64,000 bases of DNA from Methylopila jiangsuensis (GCF_027922305.1 NZ_BSFK01000002.1:62001-126000), one strand, 5' to 3'; positions 17,787 to 26,493 are shown, counted from the stretch's first letter. Notes: generated by a model not told the origin, from the letters alone. Numbers and translations: made by a program.

Positions 17787-19043
17787 TCAGCCGAGCTTCA
17801 GGTACTCCCGGCCGACCTTCACCAGATCGAACGCCCGCCAGCCGTCGCCCTCGGGCAGCTCGTAGCGCACGATGTCGGCGGTGGCGTAGGCGCGGGACAG
17901 CTTCGAGGGCAGGAACGAGCCGGTGCCCACCACGTCCACGGGGGCTGAGAGATTGCCGAACACGCGGCATTTCAGCGTGTCGAATCCCGAAGACGCGACG
18001 ATGCGCGCGGCCTTGAATCCGGCGTCGTCCAGCGCCTTGCGGAAGAAGATGACGGCCGCGGCGGTGACGCCGGTGCCGAACAGGATCTTGTCGCGGATCT
18101 CGTCGGACGACAGGCCGTCCAGCTCCTCCAGGTCGAGCCCCGCCAGCGCCAGCTTCGCCACCTCGCCCGGCGTGGCGCGGTGCGTCCATTTCAGCAGCGT
18201 GCGCACGCTCTCGTCCCAGTCGAGGCCTTCGAGATGCCGGCCGCCATGGGTGTCGAGCCGGAACGCCAGCGTCCTGCCCGACGCCGCCGGCCCGCCGGGG
18301 CCGAAGAACCAGCGGCAGACCGCGAGCGCGTCCGCGACCTCGCGGCCGTCATAGTCCACGAGCACGGTGTAGCCGTCCTCTTCGGGGAAGCGGGCGGCGT
18401 AGAGCTTGGCCGCCTCCAGCGTGGCGCTCTCCACCGCCGGATCGCGGCCGTCGCGCAGCATGAGCGCCTTGGCGTAGCCGATGAGGGCGTGCGGCATGGT
18501 GCCGAGGCCGCGCTCCGCGCCGAACAGCGGCGCGGCGAGGTCGGTGGAGGTTCCGACGAAGCCCCTGGCACCCATCAGCCGCGCGGTGCGCGAACCCACC
18601 GCCGCGCCATAGGAAGCGGCCAGGTGCATGTCGTCGCCGGTGGTGTGGCGCGCCTCCATGGCGAGGAAGGCGCTGGCGGGCAGCGCCCGGCACATGGCGA
18701 AGGCGTTGAAGGCGGAGACGCAGGCGAAGCCGACGCGCTGCAGCAGCAGCGTCTCCAGCGGCGCGAGCGCGATGAGCGAGCCCGTGACGTACAGCAGCGG
18801 CTTGCCCGAGGGCGTCACTGCGCCTTCCGCCGCCAGCCGCTCTACGGCGAGCGGGATGTCCGCGCCGGACGGATAGGCGGCCTCCAGAAAGGCGACCGCC
18901 GGATCGAGCGCCGCCACCGCGTCGGAGCGCAGGAACACGGCGTAGGTGACGCGGGCGTCGCCGTTCTCGGCCACGATCGCGGCGGTCTTCTTGAAGTAGG
19001 CGTCGGCGCGGGCGGAAACGAAGTCCGGGTCGAAGTCGGTCAC
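17787..19043 (-). CDS. Nicotinate phosphoribosyltransferase family protein
   Basis: A 418 aa member of the nicotinate/nicotinamide phosphoribosyltransferase superfamily (NAD salvage: nicotinate + PRPP gives nicotinate mononucleotide). Family features visible are MEARHTTGDDMHLAASYGAA, an MGARGFVGTSTDLAA segment and the C-terminal DVVGTGSFLP phosphate-binding loop. Members of this type are often misnamed; activity on nicotinate is likely but not certain. I prefer the GTG at 19043, preceded by GGAGGG at 8 bases, over the ATG at 19061, which lacks a ribosome-binding site. A perfect GAACCGGTTC palindrome covers the stop. Confidence 0.8.
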   Translation of the reverse strand: MTDFDPDFVSARADAYFKKTAAIVAENGDARVTYAVFLRSDAVAALDPAVAFLEAAYPSGADIPLAVERLAAEGAVTPSGKPLLYVTGSLIALAPLETLLLQRVGFACVSAFNAFAMCRALPASAFLAMEARHTTGDDMHLAASYGAAVGSRTARLMGARGFVGTSTDLAAPLFGAERGLGTMPHALIGYAKALMLRDGRDPAVESATLEAAKLYAARFPEEDGYTVLVDYDGREVADALAVCRWFFGPGGPAASGRTLAFRLDTHGGRHLEGLDWDESVRTLLKWTHRATPGEVAKLALAGLDLEELDGLSSDEIRDKILFGTGVTAAAVIFFRKALDDAGFKAARIVASSGFDTLKCRVFGNLSAPVDVVGTGSFLPSKLSRAYATADIVRYELPEGDGWRAFDLVKVGREYLKLG

Positions 19044-19091
19044 GTCCCGCGCCCTCCGCATCCGACGCCGGCCGGCGTCATTCGCCTGCGG

Positions 19092-19934
19092 TCACTCGCC
19101 CGCGCCGGCCTTGTCCGCCGCGTCTTCGGCCGCGACCGTGACCTTGAGGCTTTCGGTGCGCGGCATGGAGATGACGTTGAAGCCGGCGTCCACGAAATGC
19201 ACCTCGCCGGTGACCCCCGACGACAGGTCCGACAGCAGATAGAGTGCGGAGCCGCCCACGTCCTCGATGGTGATGGGGCGGCGCAGCGGCGCGTGGCGGC
19301 GCTGGTGCTCGTACATCAGCCGCGCGTCGGAGATGCCGGCGCCGGCGAGCGTGCGCACCGGGCCTGCGGAGATGGCGTTCACCCGCACGCCCTGCGGGCC
19401 GAAGTCGGCCGCCAGATAGCGCACCGAGGCCTCGAGGGCGGCCTTGGCCACGCCCATGACGTTGTAGTTCGGCATGACGCGGGTGGCGCCGCCATAGGTC
19501 AGCGTGATCATGGCGCCGCCGTCCGTCATCAGCTCCGCCGCGCGCTTGGCGCTCTCCGTGAAGGAAAAGGCCGAGATCAGCAGGGTGCGCGCGAAGTTCT
19601 CGCGGGTGGTGTCGGCGTAGCGGCCCTTCAGCTCGTTCTTGTTGGAGAAGCCGATGGAGTGGACGAACAGGTCGAGCCCGCCCCAGCGCTCCTTCAGCGC
19701 GGCGAACACCGCGTCCACGGAGGCGAGGTCCTCCACGTCGCAGGGCAGAACGATGTCCGAGCCGATGCTCTCGGCCAGCGGCCGCACGCGCTTGGCCAGA
19801 GCGTCGCCCTGGTAGGTGAAGGCGATCTCGGCGCCGGCCTCGGCGAGGGCTTTCGCGCAGCCCCAGGCGATGGAGTGGTCGTTGGCCACGCCCATGACGA
19901 GGGCGCGCTTGCCCGAAAGAAGTCCGGCGACCAT
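19092..19934 (-). CDS. fabI: Enoyl-[acyl-carrier-protein] reductase (NADH)
   Basis: FabI performs the last reduction of each fatty-acid elongation cycle and is the triclosan target. The 280 aa SDR-fold protein has the atypical nucleotide motif GVANDHSIAWG (15-25) and the catalytic Tyr157-x6-Lys164 in NYNVMGVAK, which separates FabI from FabG. It is last in a leftward fabA-fabB-fabI run (34 bases after fabB), the standard Hyphomicrobiales arrangement next to irr. Confidence 0.95.
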   Translation of the reverse strand: MVAGLLSGKRALVMGVANDHSIAWGCAKALAEAGAEIAFTYQGDALAKRVRPLAESIGSDIVLPCDVEDLASVDAVFAALKERWGGLDLFVHSIGFSNKNELKGRYADTTRENFARTLLISAFSFTESAKRAAELMTDGGAMITLTYGGATRVMPNYNVMGVAKAALEASVRYLAADFGPQGVRVNAISAGPVRTLAGAGISDARLMYEHQRRHAPLRRPITIEDVGGSALYLLSDLSSGVTGEVHFVDAGFNVISMPRTESLKVTVAAEDAADKAGAGE

Positions 19935-19968
19935 CGCGCCCTCCGATTTTAAGTGCGCCCGCGCGGCG

Positions 19969-21183
19969 TCAGACGCGCTCGAACACCAGCGTGGCGTTGG
20001 TGCCGCCGAAGCCGAAGGAGTTCGACATCACCGCGTTCAGCGTCACGTCGTCCTTGCGCTCGCGCAGGATCGGCATGTCGGCGAAGTCGGGGTCGAGCTC
20101 GGTGATGTTGGCGCTTTCGGCCATGAAGCCGTTCTGCATCATCAGCAGCGAGTAGATCGCCTCCTGCACGCCGGCGGCGCCCAGCGAATGGCCGGTGAGC
20201 GACTTGGTGGCCGAGATCGGCGGGCATTTGTCCCCGAACACCGCGCGCAGCGCCTCGATCTCCTTGGCGTCGCCGACCGGGGTCGAGGTGGCGTGCGGGT
20301 TGACGTAGTCGATCGGGCCGCGGGCGGTCTTCAGCGCCTGACGCATGCAGCGCATGGCGCCCTCGCCGGACGGGGCCACCATGTCGTGGCCGTCGGAGGT
20401 GGCGCCGTAGCCGGTCAGCTCGGCGTAGATCTTTGCGCCGCGGGCCTTGGCGCGCTCGTACTCCTCCAGCACCAGCACGCCGGCGCCGCCGGCGATGACG
20501 AAGCCGTCGCGGGTCTTGTCATAGGCGCGGGAGGCGGTCTCCGGCGTGTCGTTGTGCTTGCTCGACATGGCGCCCATGGCGTCGAACAGGTTGGACAGCG
20601 TCCAGTCCAGCTCCTCGCAGCCGCCGGCGAACATCACGTCCTGCTTGCCCCACTGGATCATCTCCGCGGCGTTGCCGACGCAGTGGCTCGACGTGGCGCA
20701 GGCGGAGGAGATCGAGTAGTTCACGCCCTTGATCTTGAACCAGGTGGCGAGGGTCGCCGAGGCGGTGGAGGACATGGCCTTCGGCACCGCGAACGGGCCG
20801 ATGCGCTTCGGGCCGCCCTTCTCGCGGGTGATGTCCGCGGCCTCGACCACCACCTTGGTGGAGGGACCGCCCGAGCCCATGATGATGCCGGTCATCTCGT
20901 TGGAGACGTCGCCGTCCTCGAGGCCGGAGTCCCGGATCGCCTGCTCCATGGCGATGTGGTTCCAGCCGCTGCCGCCGCCGTGGAAGCGCATGGCGCGGCG
21001 GTCCACCACCTCGGCGGGGTCGATGGTCGGCGCGCCCTGCACCTGGCACTTGAAGCCGTGGGCGGCGAACTGCTCCGCGCGGGTGATGCCCGACCGGGCC
21101 TCGCGCAGGGAGGCGAGAACCTCCTGCGTGGAGTTTCCGATCGACGACACGATGCCCATGCCGGTGACGACGACGCGCCTCAT
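19969..21183 (-). CDS. fabB: Beta-ketoacyl-ACP synthase I
   Basis: FabB condenses malonyl-ACP with acyl-ACP and is needed to elongate the cis-unsaturated intermediate made by FabA. The 404 aa thiolase-fold protein has Cys162 in [10 protein letters not shown], the two catalytic histidines in [11 protein letters not shown] and TGHSLGAAG, and the glycine-rich [10 protein letters not shown] end. The neighbouring fabA makes FabB, not FabF, the right call. It lies between fabA and fabI on one strand. Confidence 0.95.
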   Translation of the reverse strand: MRRVVVTGMGIVSSIGNSTQEVLASLREARSGITRAEQFAAHGFKCQVQGAPTIDPAEVVDRRAMRFHGGGSGWNHIAMEQAIRDSGLEDGDVSNEMTGIIMGSGGPSTKVVVEAADITREKGGPKRIGPFAVPKAMSSTASATLATWFKIKGVNYSISSACATSSHCVGNAAEMIQWGKQDVMFAGGCEELDWTLSNLFDAMGAMSSKHNDTPETASRAYDKTRDGFVIAGGAGVLVLEEYERAKARGAKIYAELTGYGATSDGHDMVAPSGEGAMRCMRQALKTARGPIDYVNPHATSTPVGDAKEIEALRAVFGDKCPPISATKSLTGHSLGAAGVQEAIYSLLMMQNGFMAESANITELDPDFADMPILRERKDDVTLNAVMSNSFGFGGTNATLVFERV

Positions 21184-21300
21184 GGGAGTTCCTCCAGCAG
21201 CGGGGCCTTGAGGCGTTCGGCGGGGCCGTCCGCGGCGCGGTTCAAGGCGCCGGCGGGGCCTCGGGGCCCGGTATGGCTTAAACGACGTCCGACCGAAGGG

Positions 21301-21807
21301 TCAGGACTTGAACAGGCCGACCTTGAGGTCTTTCGCCTGATAGATGGTCTCGCCGTCCGCCTGAAGCCAGCCGTCGGCGATGCCGAGCACCAGCCGGCCG
21401 CGCACCACGCGCTTGAAGTCGACGCCGTAGACGACCTTCTTGACCGTGGGCAGCACCTGGCCGGTGAACTTGATCTCGCCGGTGCCGAGCGCCCGGCCGC
21501 GGCCTTCCGAGCCGAGCCAGCCGAGGTAGAAGCCGGTCATCTGCCACAGCGCGTCGAGGCCGAGGCAGCCCGGCATCACCGGATCGCCCACGAAGTGGCA
21601 CTGGAAGAACCAGAGATCGGGACGCACGTCGAGCTCCGCCCGGATGAAGCCCTTGCCGTTCTCGCCGCCGGTCTCGGAGATCTCCGAGATGCGGTCGAAC
21701 ATCAGCATGGGGGGCGCGGGAAGCTGGGCGTTTCCGGCGCCGAACAGCTCGCCGCGGCCGCAGGCCAGAAGCTCTTCGTAATCGTAACTGGCCTTGCGCT
21801 CGGTCAT
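21301..21807 (-). CDS. fabA: 3-hydroxydecanoyl-ACP dehydratase/isomerase
   Basis: FabA dehydrates 3-hydroxydecanoyl-ACP and isomerises the trans-2 to the cis-3 double bond, which starts unsaturated fatty acid synthesis. The 168 aa hot-dog-fold protein has catalytic His71 ([11 protein letters not shown]) and Asp85 (LGLDALWQ), the expected pair. The ATG at 21807 gives the standard length; upstream in-frame starts add unrelated sequence. It opens the fabA-fabB-fabI run and is divergent from irr. Confidence 0.95.
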   Translation of the reverse strand: MTERKASYDYEELLACGRGELFGAGNAQLPAPPMLMFDRISEISETGGENGKGFIRAELDVRPDLWFFQCHFVGDPVMPGCLGLDALWQMTGFYLGWLGSEGRGRALGTGEIKFTGQVLPTVKKVVYGVDFKRVVRGRLVLGIADGWLQADGETIYQAKDLKVGLFKS

Positions 21808-21937
21808 GTCGGTTCGTCGACGTCCTCTTGATGCGGTCATGCGCCGCGCGGATGCACGGCGCGGCCTCCCTAGCACACATGGCGCGAGGGCGAAAAGCGC
21901 TTCCATCGGGAGAGGTTGCCTCCCGCGCTGCGACAGG

Positions 21938-21968
21938 CTATTTTAGCGAGTGACTTGCAACTAAAAGC
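21938..21968. promoter_or_regulatory. Candidate operator between fabA and irr
   Basis: A dyad TTTTAG-N14-CTAAAA (about 21941-21966) with TGACTTGCAACT inside lies 55-80 bases before the irr start, in a locally AT-rich stretch. TTGCAA-type cores occur in alphaproteobacterial Fur/Mur sites, and irr is controlled by Fur/Mur or Irr in known hosts. The match is partial. Confidence 0.3.
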
Positions 21969-22021
21969 GTCCAGTCCCAAGCGCCGGGGTTCCCTTGTCC
22001 GCCGGGCGCCCCCATAGCCGC

Positions 22022-22537
22022 ATGAGTGTGTTGAGACCGCCGATGCCTGAAGTGACCGTGCTCCACCACGCCGCCGCGCCCGCCGCCACGCAGGCTCCGA
22101 CTGCGGATTGCGGGCTGCGGCCTTCGCTCTGCGTCGCCCGCGACGTCGGCGCGCTCCTGCGCGACGCCGGCCTTCGGCCCACCCGGCAGCGCATCGCGCT
22201 CGGCCGCCTGCTCTACGCCAAGGGCGACCGGCACGTGACGGCGGAAATCCTGCACGAGGAGGCCATGCGCGCCCGCGTGCCGGTGTCGCTCGCCACCGTC
22301 TACAACACCCTGCACCAGTTCACGGAAGTGGGCCTGCTGCGCGAACTGGCGGTGGACGGCTCCAAGACCTGGTTCGACACCAACGTCACCGAGCATCACC
22401 ACTTCCTGGTCGAGGACGACAACCAGCTCATGGACATTCCGGGCGCCCACGTCTCCGTGGACAAGCTGCCGGACATCCCGGCCGGCATGGAGATCGCCCG
22501 CGTCGACGTGGTGGTGCGCCTGCGCCGCAAGGCCTGA
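22022..22537 (+). CDS. irr: Iron response regulator Irr (Fur family)
   Basis: A 171 aa Fur-family winged-helix protein that senses iron through heme in Hyphomicrobiales and controls heme synthesis, iron storage and uptake. The DNA-binding domain (about 40-110) contains GLRPTRQRIALGRLL and SLATVYNTLHQFTEVGLL. The triple histidine at 125-127 (EHHHFLVED) is the Irr-type heme/metal segment, unlike the HxH of classical Fur. There is no Cys-Pro heme motif near the N-terminus, so heme response would depend on the His cluster. Starts at 22022 (ATG) and 22043 (ATG, weak GAGA site) are both possible. Facing fabA is the conserved neighbourhood. Confidence 0.9.
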   Translation: MSVLRPPMPEVTVLHHAAAPAATQAPTADCGLRPSLCVARDVGALLRDAGLRPTRQRIALGRLLYAKGDRHVTAEILHEEAMRARVPVSLATVYNTLHQFTEVGLLRELAVDGSKTWFDTNVTEHHHFLVEDDNQLMDIPGAHVSVDKLPDIPAGMEIARVDVVVRLRRKA

Positions 22538-22549
22538 GAGCCTGTTTGG

Positions 22550-22622
22550 CGTCATGCCCGCGCTTGTCTCTGGCATGACGTGAGTTTAAATCGCGCGCTG
22601 AGACAGTTTCCAAACCGACTCT
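22550..22622 (-). repeat. REP-like palindromic repeat, copy 2
   Basis: CGTCATGCC (22550-22558) and GGCATGACG (22572-22580) form a perfect 9-bp stem just after irr. The following sequence to 22622 resembles the left flank of copy 1 when read on the minus strand (AGAGTCGG, CAGCGCGCG and AAACTCACG in order), so copies 1 and 2 are inverted members of one family. Confidence 0.6.
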
Positions 22623-22644
22623 GAGCGGGACGTCTCGCGTCATT

Positions 22645-22683
22645 GAAAGAAAAAGGCCGCCCCTGAGGCGGCCTTTTTCTTTC
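22645..22683. terminator. Bidirectional intrinsic terminator between irr and the SH3 gene
   Basis: A perfect 17-bp stem, GAAAGAAAAAGGCCGCC (22645-22661) with its complement (22667-22683), has a 5-base loop. GC core and flanking A and T tracts fit rho-independent termination on both strands, serving irr (plus) and the SH3 gene (minus). Confidence 0.9.
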
Positions 22684-22705
22684 TGTCGGCGGATCGTTCC
22701 GGGCC

Positions 22706-23263
22706 TCAGTCGAACCGCTCGCCCGGATAGACGCCCCAGAGCCGGTTCTGCTCGATGAAGCCTTCAAAGCCCTCGCCCTCGACGCGGCACCACTGGCTGT
22801 CGCAGGCGCGCACCGTCACCAGCACCTTGGGCTCCAGCCGGGCGGACAGACGCTCGTGGGCGCCCGCGCGCACATGGATCGGCATCGCCGACTGGTCCTT
22901 GGCCCAGGGCGTCACCAGCGCGGTGCGGCGGCCGGACAGCAGGCTGTGCCACACCCAGCCTTCCGCGCCCTCCGAGTCGCGGATGCGGCGCCAGTTGTCG
23001 TATTCCGCGATGATCTCCACCGGCTCGCCCGCGCGGCGGTAGACGAAGGCGACCGGATGCTCCTTGGTCGGCCCCTGGCGCACATAGACCTTGGCCGACT
23101 TCAGGCTGACGAAGCGCGGCACCGGCAGGCCGGACATGGGGCCGATCATGAGGCCGGCCTCGCCCGGCCGGGCGGCCTGGGACGTGGCCGCGACCGGCGC
23201 CAGCGCGCCAAGCGCCGCCAGCGCCGCGGCCGCGGCCCGCAGGCCTTTAGAGAATCGCGCCAT
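22706..23263 (-). CDS. Secreted SH3-domain protein
   Basis: A 185 aa exported protein with a signal peptide (1-30, AAAAALAALGALAPVAA core) and two bacterial SH3-like (SH3_4/YgiM-type) units at about 50-115 and 120-180, with conserved VYVRQGPTKEHPV, WRRIRDSEGAEGWVW and GFIEQNRLWGV. Such periplasmic proteins usually bind peptidoglycan or regulate envelope enzymes; no specific role can be assigned. The ATG at 23263 has GGGAG seven bases before it; an ATG 6 bases upstream is too close. It is divergent from the dehydrogenase gene. Confidence 0.8.
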   Translation of the reverse strand: MARFSKGLRAAAAALAALGALAPVAATSQAARPGEAGLMIGPMSGLPVPRFVSLKSAKVYVRQGPTKEHPVAFVYRRAGEPVEIIAEYDNWRRIRDSEGAEGWVWHSLLSGRRTALVTPWAKDQSAMPIHVRAGAHERLSARLEPKVLVTVRACDSQWCRVEGEGFEGFIEQNRLWGVYPGERFD

Positions 23264-23450
23264 GGTCATGCTCCCGAGGAAGGCCGACATCCGTCGTCGT
23301 CTTGCGTTCCGCCCGCCGTCTGGTAGAGACGGCTTGAGCCCCTGGCCGGGCGGCCGTCCCGGCCGGCGCGGCGGGGTCGTTCCACGCAGCATCCCTCGTT
23401 CGGCTTGACGATGGATTAACCGTGCCGGGTCTGAAGAAAGGTCGAGGGTC

Positions 23451-24446
23451 ATGAAGAAGCGCCCGCTCGTCGTCGTCACGCGCCGGCTTCCGGACATGAT
23501 CGAGACCCGGATGCGCGAGCTGTTCGACGCGCGCCTCAACCACGACGACGCGCCCATGTCGCGCGAGGCGCTGATCGAGGCCGCGCGCGAGGCCGAGGTG
23601 CTGGTGCCGACCGTGACCGACCGCATCGACGCCGCCGTGCTGGAGCAGGCCGGACCCAGCCTCAAGATGATCGCGAACTTCGGCAACGGCGTCGACAACA
23701 TCGACGTGCAGGCCGCGACCGACCGCGGCGTCACCGTCACCAACACGCCGGGCGTGCTGACCGAGGACACGGCCGACATGACCATGGGCCTGATCCTGGC
23801 CGCGCCGCGCCGGATCGCCGAGGGCGCCCGCGTCATCCCGGACGACCACGACTGGTCCGGCTGGTCGCCCACCTGGATGCTCGGCCGCCGGATCTGGGGC
23901 AAGCGCCTCGGCATCGTCGGCATGGGCCGCATCGGGCAGGCGGTGGCGCGGCGCGCCAAGGCCTTCGGGCTGTCGATCCATTACCACAACCGCCGCCGGG
24001 TCGCGGCGCATCTGGAAGACGCGCTGGAGGCGACCTACTGGGAAAGCCTCGACCAGATGCTGGCCCGCATGGACATCGTTTCGGTCAACTGCCCGCACAC
24101 GCCCGCGACCTACCACCTGCTCTCCGCCCGGCGGCTCAAGCTGCTGAAGAAGGACGCCTATGTGGTGAACACCGCCCGCGGCGAGGTGATCGACGAGATG
24201 GCGCTCGCCCGCATGCTGGAGGCCGGCGAGCTCGCCGGCGCCGCGCTCGACGTGTTCGAGAACGAGCCTGCGGTCAACCCCAAGCTGGTCAAGCTCGCCC
24301 GCCAGAACAAGGTGGTGCTGCTGCCGCATCTGGGCTCCGCCACGCTCGAAGGCCGCATCGACATGGGCGAGAAAGTCATCGTCAACATCAAGACCTTCAT
24401 GGACGGCCACCGCCCGCCGGACCGCGTCGTCCCCGCGATGCTCTGA
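23451..24446 (+). CDS. D-2-hydroxyacid dehydrogenase (glyoxylate/hydroxypyruvate reductase type)
   Basis: A 331 aa NAD(P)-dependent dehydrogenase of the D-isomer 2-hydroxyacid family. The Rossmann motif is GMGRIGQAVARRAK (near residue 155). Catalytic Arg is in NTARGEVID, Glu in VFENEP and His in LPHLGSATLEGR. The sequence fits the D-glycerate dehydrogenase/glyoxylate reductase subgroup, which would suit serine-cycle or C2 metabolism in a methylotroph, though no serine-cycle genes adjoin it. Substrate is not fixed by sequence. The ATG has an AAGGTCGAGG-type site before it. Confidence 0.85.
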   Translation: MKKRPLVVVTRRLPDMIETRMRELFDARLNHDDAPMSREALIEAAREAEVLVPTVTDRIDAAVLEQAGPSLKMIANFGNGVDNIDVQAATDRGVTVTNTPGVLTEDTADMTMGLILAAPRRIAEGARVIPDDHDWSGWSPTWMLGRRIWGKRLGIVGMGRIGQAVARRAKAFGLSIHYHNRRRVAAHLEDALEATYWESLDQMLARMDIVSVNCPHTPATYHLLSARRLKLLKKDAYVVNTARGEVIDEMALARMLEAGELAGAALDVFENEPAVNPKLVKLARQNKVVLLPHLGSATLEGRIDMGEKVIVNIKTFMDGHRPPDRVVPAML

Positions 24447-24477
24447 CGCGGCGCGCGCCAAAACGCCTCCACGCGCC

Positions 24478-24510
24478 GTCATGCCCGCGCCTTCGCTCGC
24501 GGCATCCACG
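24478..24510 (+). repeat. REP-like palindromic repeat, copy 3
   Basis: GTCATGCCCGCGC, then a loop and CGCGGCATCCACG, the classic GTCATGCC..GGCATCCACG form of the dispersed palindrome common in Hyphomicrobiales intergenic DNA. It shares the GTCATGCCCG arm with copies 1 and 2 but has a different right flank. Confidence 0.6.
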
Positions 24511-24694
24511 ATTCGGGCCGTAAGGCTCCGCACGTGAAAACGTCGCGGACGTCCGGCTTTGCCGGACAGGATCGGAGCCGCGCCACGAGCGATCCGGTTT
24601 CTGGCGCGGCCCTGAGCGCTTAAGGGCTAGGCGCATTCTCCCTTCGGACGTTTCGAGCTTTCTTCCCTGCCTTGGGCGTGGCCCGCGCGGCGTA

Positions 24695-24746
24695 TTGACT
24701 CGCCCAAACGGTCGTGCATGATTTGTTCTAGGAACATGTCATGAAC
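24695..24746 (+). promoter_or_regulatory. Promoter with overlapping LexA-like (SOS) box
   Basis: TTGACT (24695-24700), a 17-base spacer and ATGATT (24718-24723) form a plausible sigma70 promoter. GAACATGTCATGAAC (24732-24746) is an exact GAAC-N7-GAAC direct repeat, the alphaproteobacterial LexA consensus, placed at the expected transcription start. An extra palindrome TGTTCTAGGAACA (24724-24736) overlaps it. It ends 17 bases before the next start codon. Confidence 0.5.
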
Positions 24747-24763
24747 GCTGGTGGGGGCGGCAG

Positions 24764-25135
24764 ATGCGTGGTTTCGTTCTCGTTCTTGGACTGATTGCGG
24801 CTTGGGCGGCTTCCGCCTTGGCCTCGGGAGCCGTGGCGGCGGAGCTGGTGAGCCCGGACGAGCTCAAGTCCGGCTGGCTCGACGGGCGCACGGTGACCAC
24901 CACGGGCCCGCGCGGCGGAACCTCCACCCTTGTCTTCGGAGCCGACGGCAAGGTGACGCGCAGCGGCGGCCGCGCCGGCTCCGCCACGGGCGGCGCCTGG
25001 CGGGTGGACGAGGACGGCTTCTGCATGACGCTCGGTTCGGCGCGGCGGGAGTCCTGCTACCTCGCGATCAGGACGGCGGACGGCGCGCTCAAGGTGGTGC
25101 GCCGGCAGGCCTCCGCGTTCACGTGGCGTCGCTGA
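24764..25135 (+). CDS. Small secreted protein of unknown function
   Basis: A 123 aa protein with a clear signal peptide (1-27, core LVLGLIAAWAASALASG). The mature ~95 residues are rich in Gly, Thr and Arg, contain two cysteines (FCMTLG and ESCYLAI, 17 residues apart) that could form a disulfide, and look like an all-beta fold with short strands (VTTTGP.., LVFGADGKVTR.., GGAWRVDEDGF). I do not recognise the family; small periplasmic DUF995-like proteins have a comparable shape. It is monocistronic and preceded by a LexA-like promoter, so DNA-damage induction is possible but untested. Confidence 0.65.
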   Translation: MRGFVLVLGLIAAWAASALASGAVAAELVSPDELKSGWLDGRTVTTTGPRGGTSTLVFGADGKVTRSGGRAGSATGGAWRVDEDGFCMTLGSARRESCYLAIRTADGALKVVRRQASAFTWRR

Positions 25136-25198
25136 AGGCGATCACGGAAGGTCTGGGGCCGGCGCGGTTCGCAGCCTGACGCGAGCCGGCGCTAAGGA

Positions 25199-26008
25199 CT
25201 ATGGCCGGACGTGATGGGACAGGTCCCGCAGCGTGGGCGAACGTCCCGTGATCGGGTTGTCCGGGTCCCAGCCGTAGGAGATGGTTTCGAACCTTAGGGA
25301 GAGGGCGTCCACCACCAGCAGGCGGCCGACCAGGCCCTGGCCGAAGCCGACGATCTCACGGATCACCTCGATCGCCATCAGCGAGCCCATCAGCCCGGCG
25401 AGCGCCCCCAGAACGCCGGCTTCGGCGCAAGGCGCGACGGTTCCGGGCGGCGGCGGCTCGGGGAACAGGCAGCGCCAGGTGGGGTTGGGCGTTCCGTCCG
25501 GCCCGGTCTCGTGAGGGCGCAGCGTGGTGATGGCGCCGTCGAAGGTTCCGAGCGAGGCGGTGACAAGCGGCCGCGCGCCGAGCGCGCAGGCGTCGGCCGC
25601 CAGATAGCGGGTGGCGAAGGAGTCCGAGCCGTCGGCCACGATGTCGTAAGCCGCGATCAGCTCGGCGGCGTTGTGGGCGGTGAGGCGCGTGGCGTGGGCC
25701 TCCACCGCCACGTGGGGATTGACGCGGGCGAGCGCGTCGCGGGCGGAGTCGGTCTTCAGCCGCCCCACGTCCGGCGTGCCGTGCAGCACCTGCCGCTGCA
25801 GGTTCGAGAGCGACACCACGTCGTCGTCGACGATCCCGATGGTCCCGACCCCGGCCGCCGCAAGGTAGAGCGCGAGCGGGCTCCCCAGCCCGCCGGCGCC
25901 GACCAGCAGGACGCGCGCGCTCCCAAGCTTCTTCTGCCCCGGGCCGCCCACGTCCCGCAGCACGATGTGGCGGGCGTAACGTTCGAGTTCTTCGGGGGTG
26001 AGCGACAT
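25199..26008 (-). CDS. MoeB/ThiF-family adenylyltransferase (HesA-type)
   Basis: A 269 aa E1-like enzyme that adenylates the C-terminal Gly-Gly of a sulfur carrier such as MoaD or ThiS. The N-terminus (ERYARHIVL then LLVGAGGLGSP, about 34-44) is the ATP-binding Rossmann start; DDDVVSLSNLQRQ and GSDSFATRYLAAD follow. The zinc site of MoeB normally uses two CxxC pairs. Here the first pair is reduced to one Cys (WRCLFP) and the C-terminal pair is replaced by DPDNPITG. MoeB is the best name, ThiF the alternative. The start is uncertain: ATG at 26008 fits the family; ATGs at 26017 and 26044 are alternatives. Confidence 0.78.
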   Translation of the reverse strand: MSLTPEELERYARHIVLRDVGGPGQKKLGSARVLLVGAGGLGSPLALYLAAAGVGTIGIVDDDVVSLSNLQRQVLHGTPDVGRLKTDSARDALARVNPHVAVEAHATRLTAHNAAELIAAYDIVADGSDSFATRYLAADACALGARPLVTASLGTFDGAITTLRPHETGPDGTPNPTWRCLFPEPPPPGTVAPCAEAGVLGALAGLMGSLMAIEVIREIVGFGQGLVGRLLVVDALSLRFETISYGWDPDNPITGRSPTLRDLSHHVRP

Positions 26009-26103
26009 GACGGGCATAAGCGCCGACGCTGGTCGAGAAAGCAAGCTTGACAGGAAAAAGAAACAGTGTTTGTTTGTTCGTCAGAGCCCAAACGGAGGCG
26101 GCC

Positions 26104-26493
26104 ATGTCCAAGTACCAAGCCCTGACATCTCACCTCAAGAGCCAGAAAAATTCTTACGTCAGCATGTCGTTTGAAGAGCTGGAGCGCGTAATCGGCGTTC
26201 CGCTCCCCCGCAGCGCGAGCGCCCATCGCGCGTGGTGGAGCAACAATCCAACAAACAATGTTATGACGCATGCGTGGCTTGCCGCGGGCTTCCGGACCGA
26301 GCAGGTCGACATGGAAGGGCGGCGCCTGGTGTTCCGCCGCGACCCCCGGACGCCGGAGCCGCCCGCGTCCAAGGCGCCGTCCGGTCCCGTCCAGGGCGGA
26401 CGGACCGTCTTGTTCGGCGTCCTCAAGGGCGAGCTCCGCCTCGCCGACGGCGTCGATCTGACCGCGCCCACAGGGCTGGCGGGCATGTCGTGA
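26104..26493 (+). CDS. Probable antitoxin: DUF7662-like domain with VapB-like C-terminal tail
   Basis: A 129 aa protein. Residues 1-80 (MSKYQALTSHLKSQ, SMSFEELERVIG, HRAWWSNNP, AWLAAGFRTEQVD) match the DUF7662 type of small domain found near restriction or toxin genes. Residues 95-125 (FGVLKGELRLADGVDL) resemble the toxin-binding tail GxLKGKI-x-IxxDFD of VapB/Phd antitoxins. The PIN-domain gene starts inside its stop codon (GTGA), so it is the likely antitoxin. Base composition of the first half is clearly lower in GC than the surroundings, as for acquired modules. The ATG at 26104 is preceded by GGAGG; an ATG-less longer frame from 26047 was not used. Confidence 0.65.
   Translation: MSKYQALTSHLKSQKNSYVSMSFEELERVIGVPLPRSASAHRAWWSNNPTNNVMTHAWLAAGFRTEQVDMEGRRLVFRRDPRTPEPPASKAPSGPVQGGRTVLFGVLKGELRLADGVDLTAPTGLAGMS

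Larger units (their letters stand above)
24447..24763. other. Intergenic region with repeat, hairpins and an SOS-like promoter
   Basis: These 317 bases hold repeat copy 3 (24478-24510), a GTCCGGC-ttt-GCCGGAC hairpin (24551-24567) within a wider GGATCG/CGATCC and CGCGG/CCGCG-flanked region that may belong to the same repeat, and a promoter/LexA-like site near the right end. No gene was seen. Confidence 0.5.
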
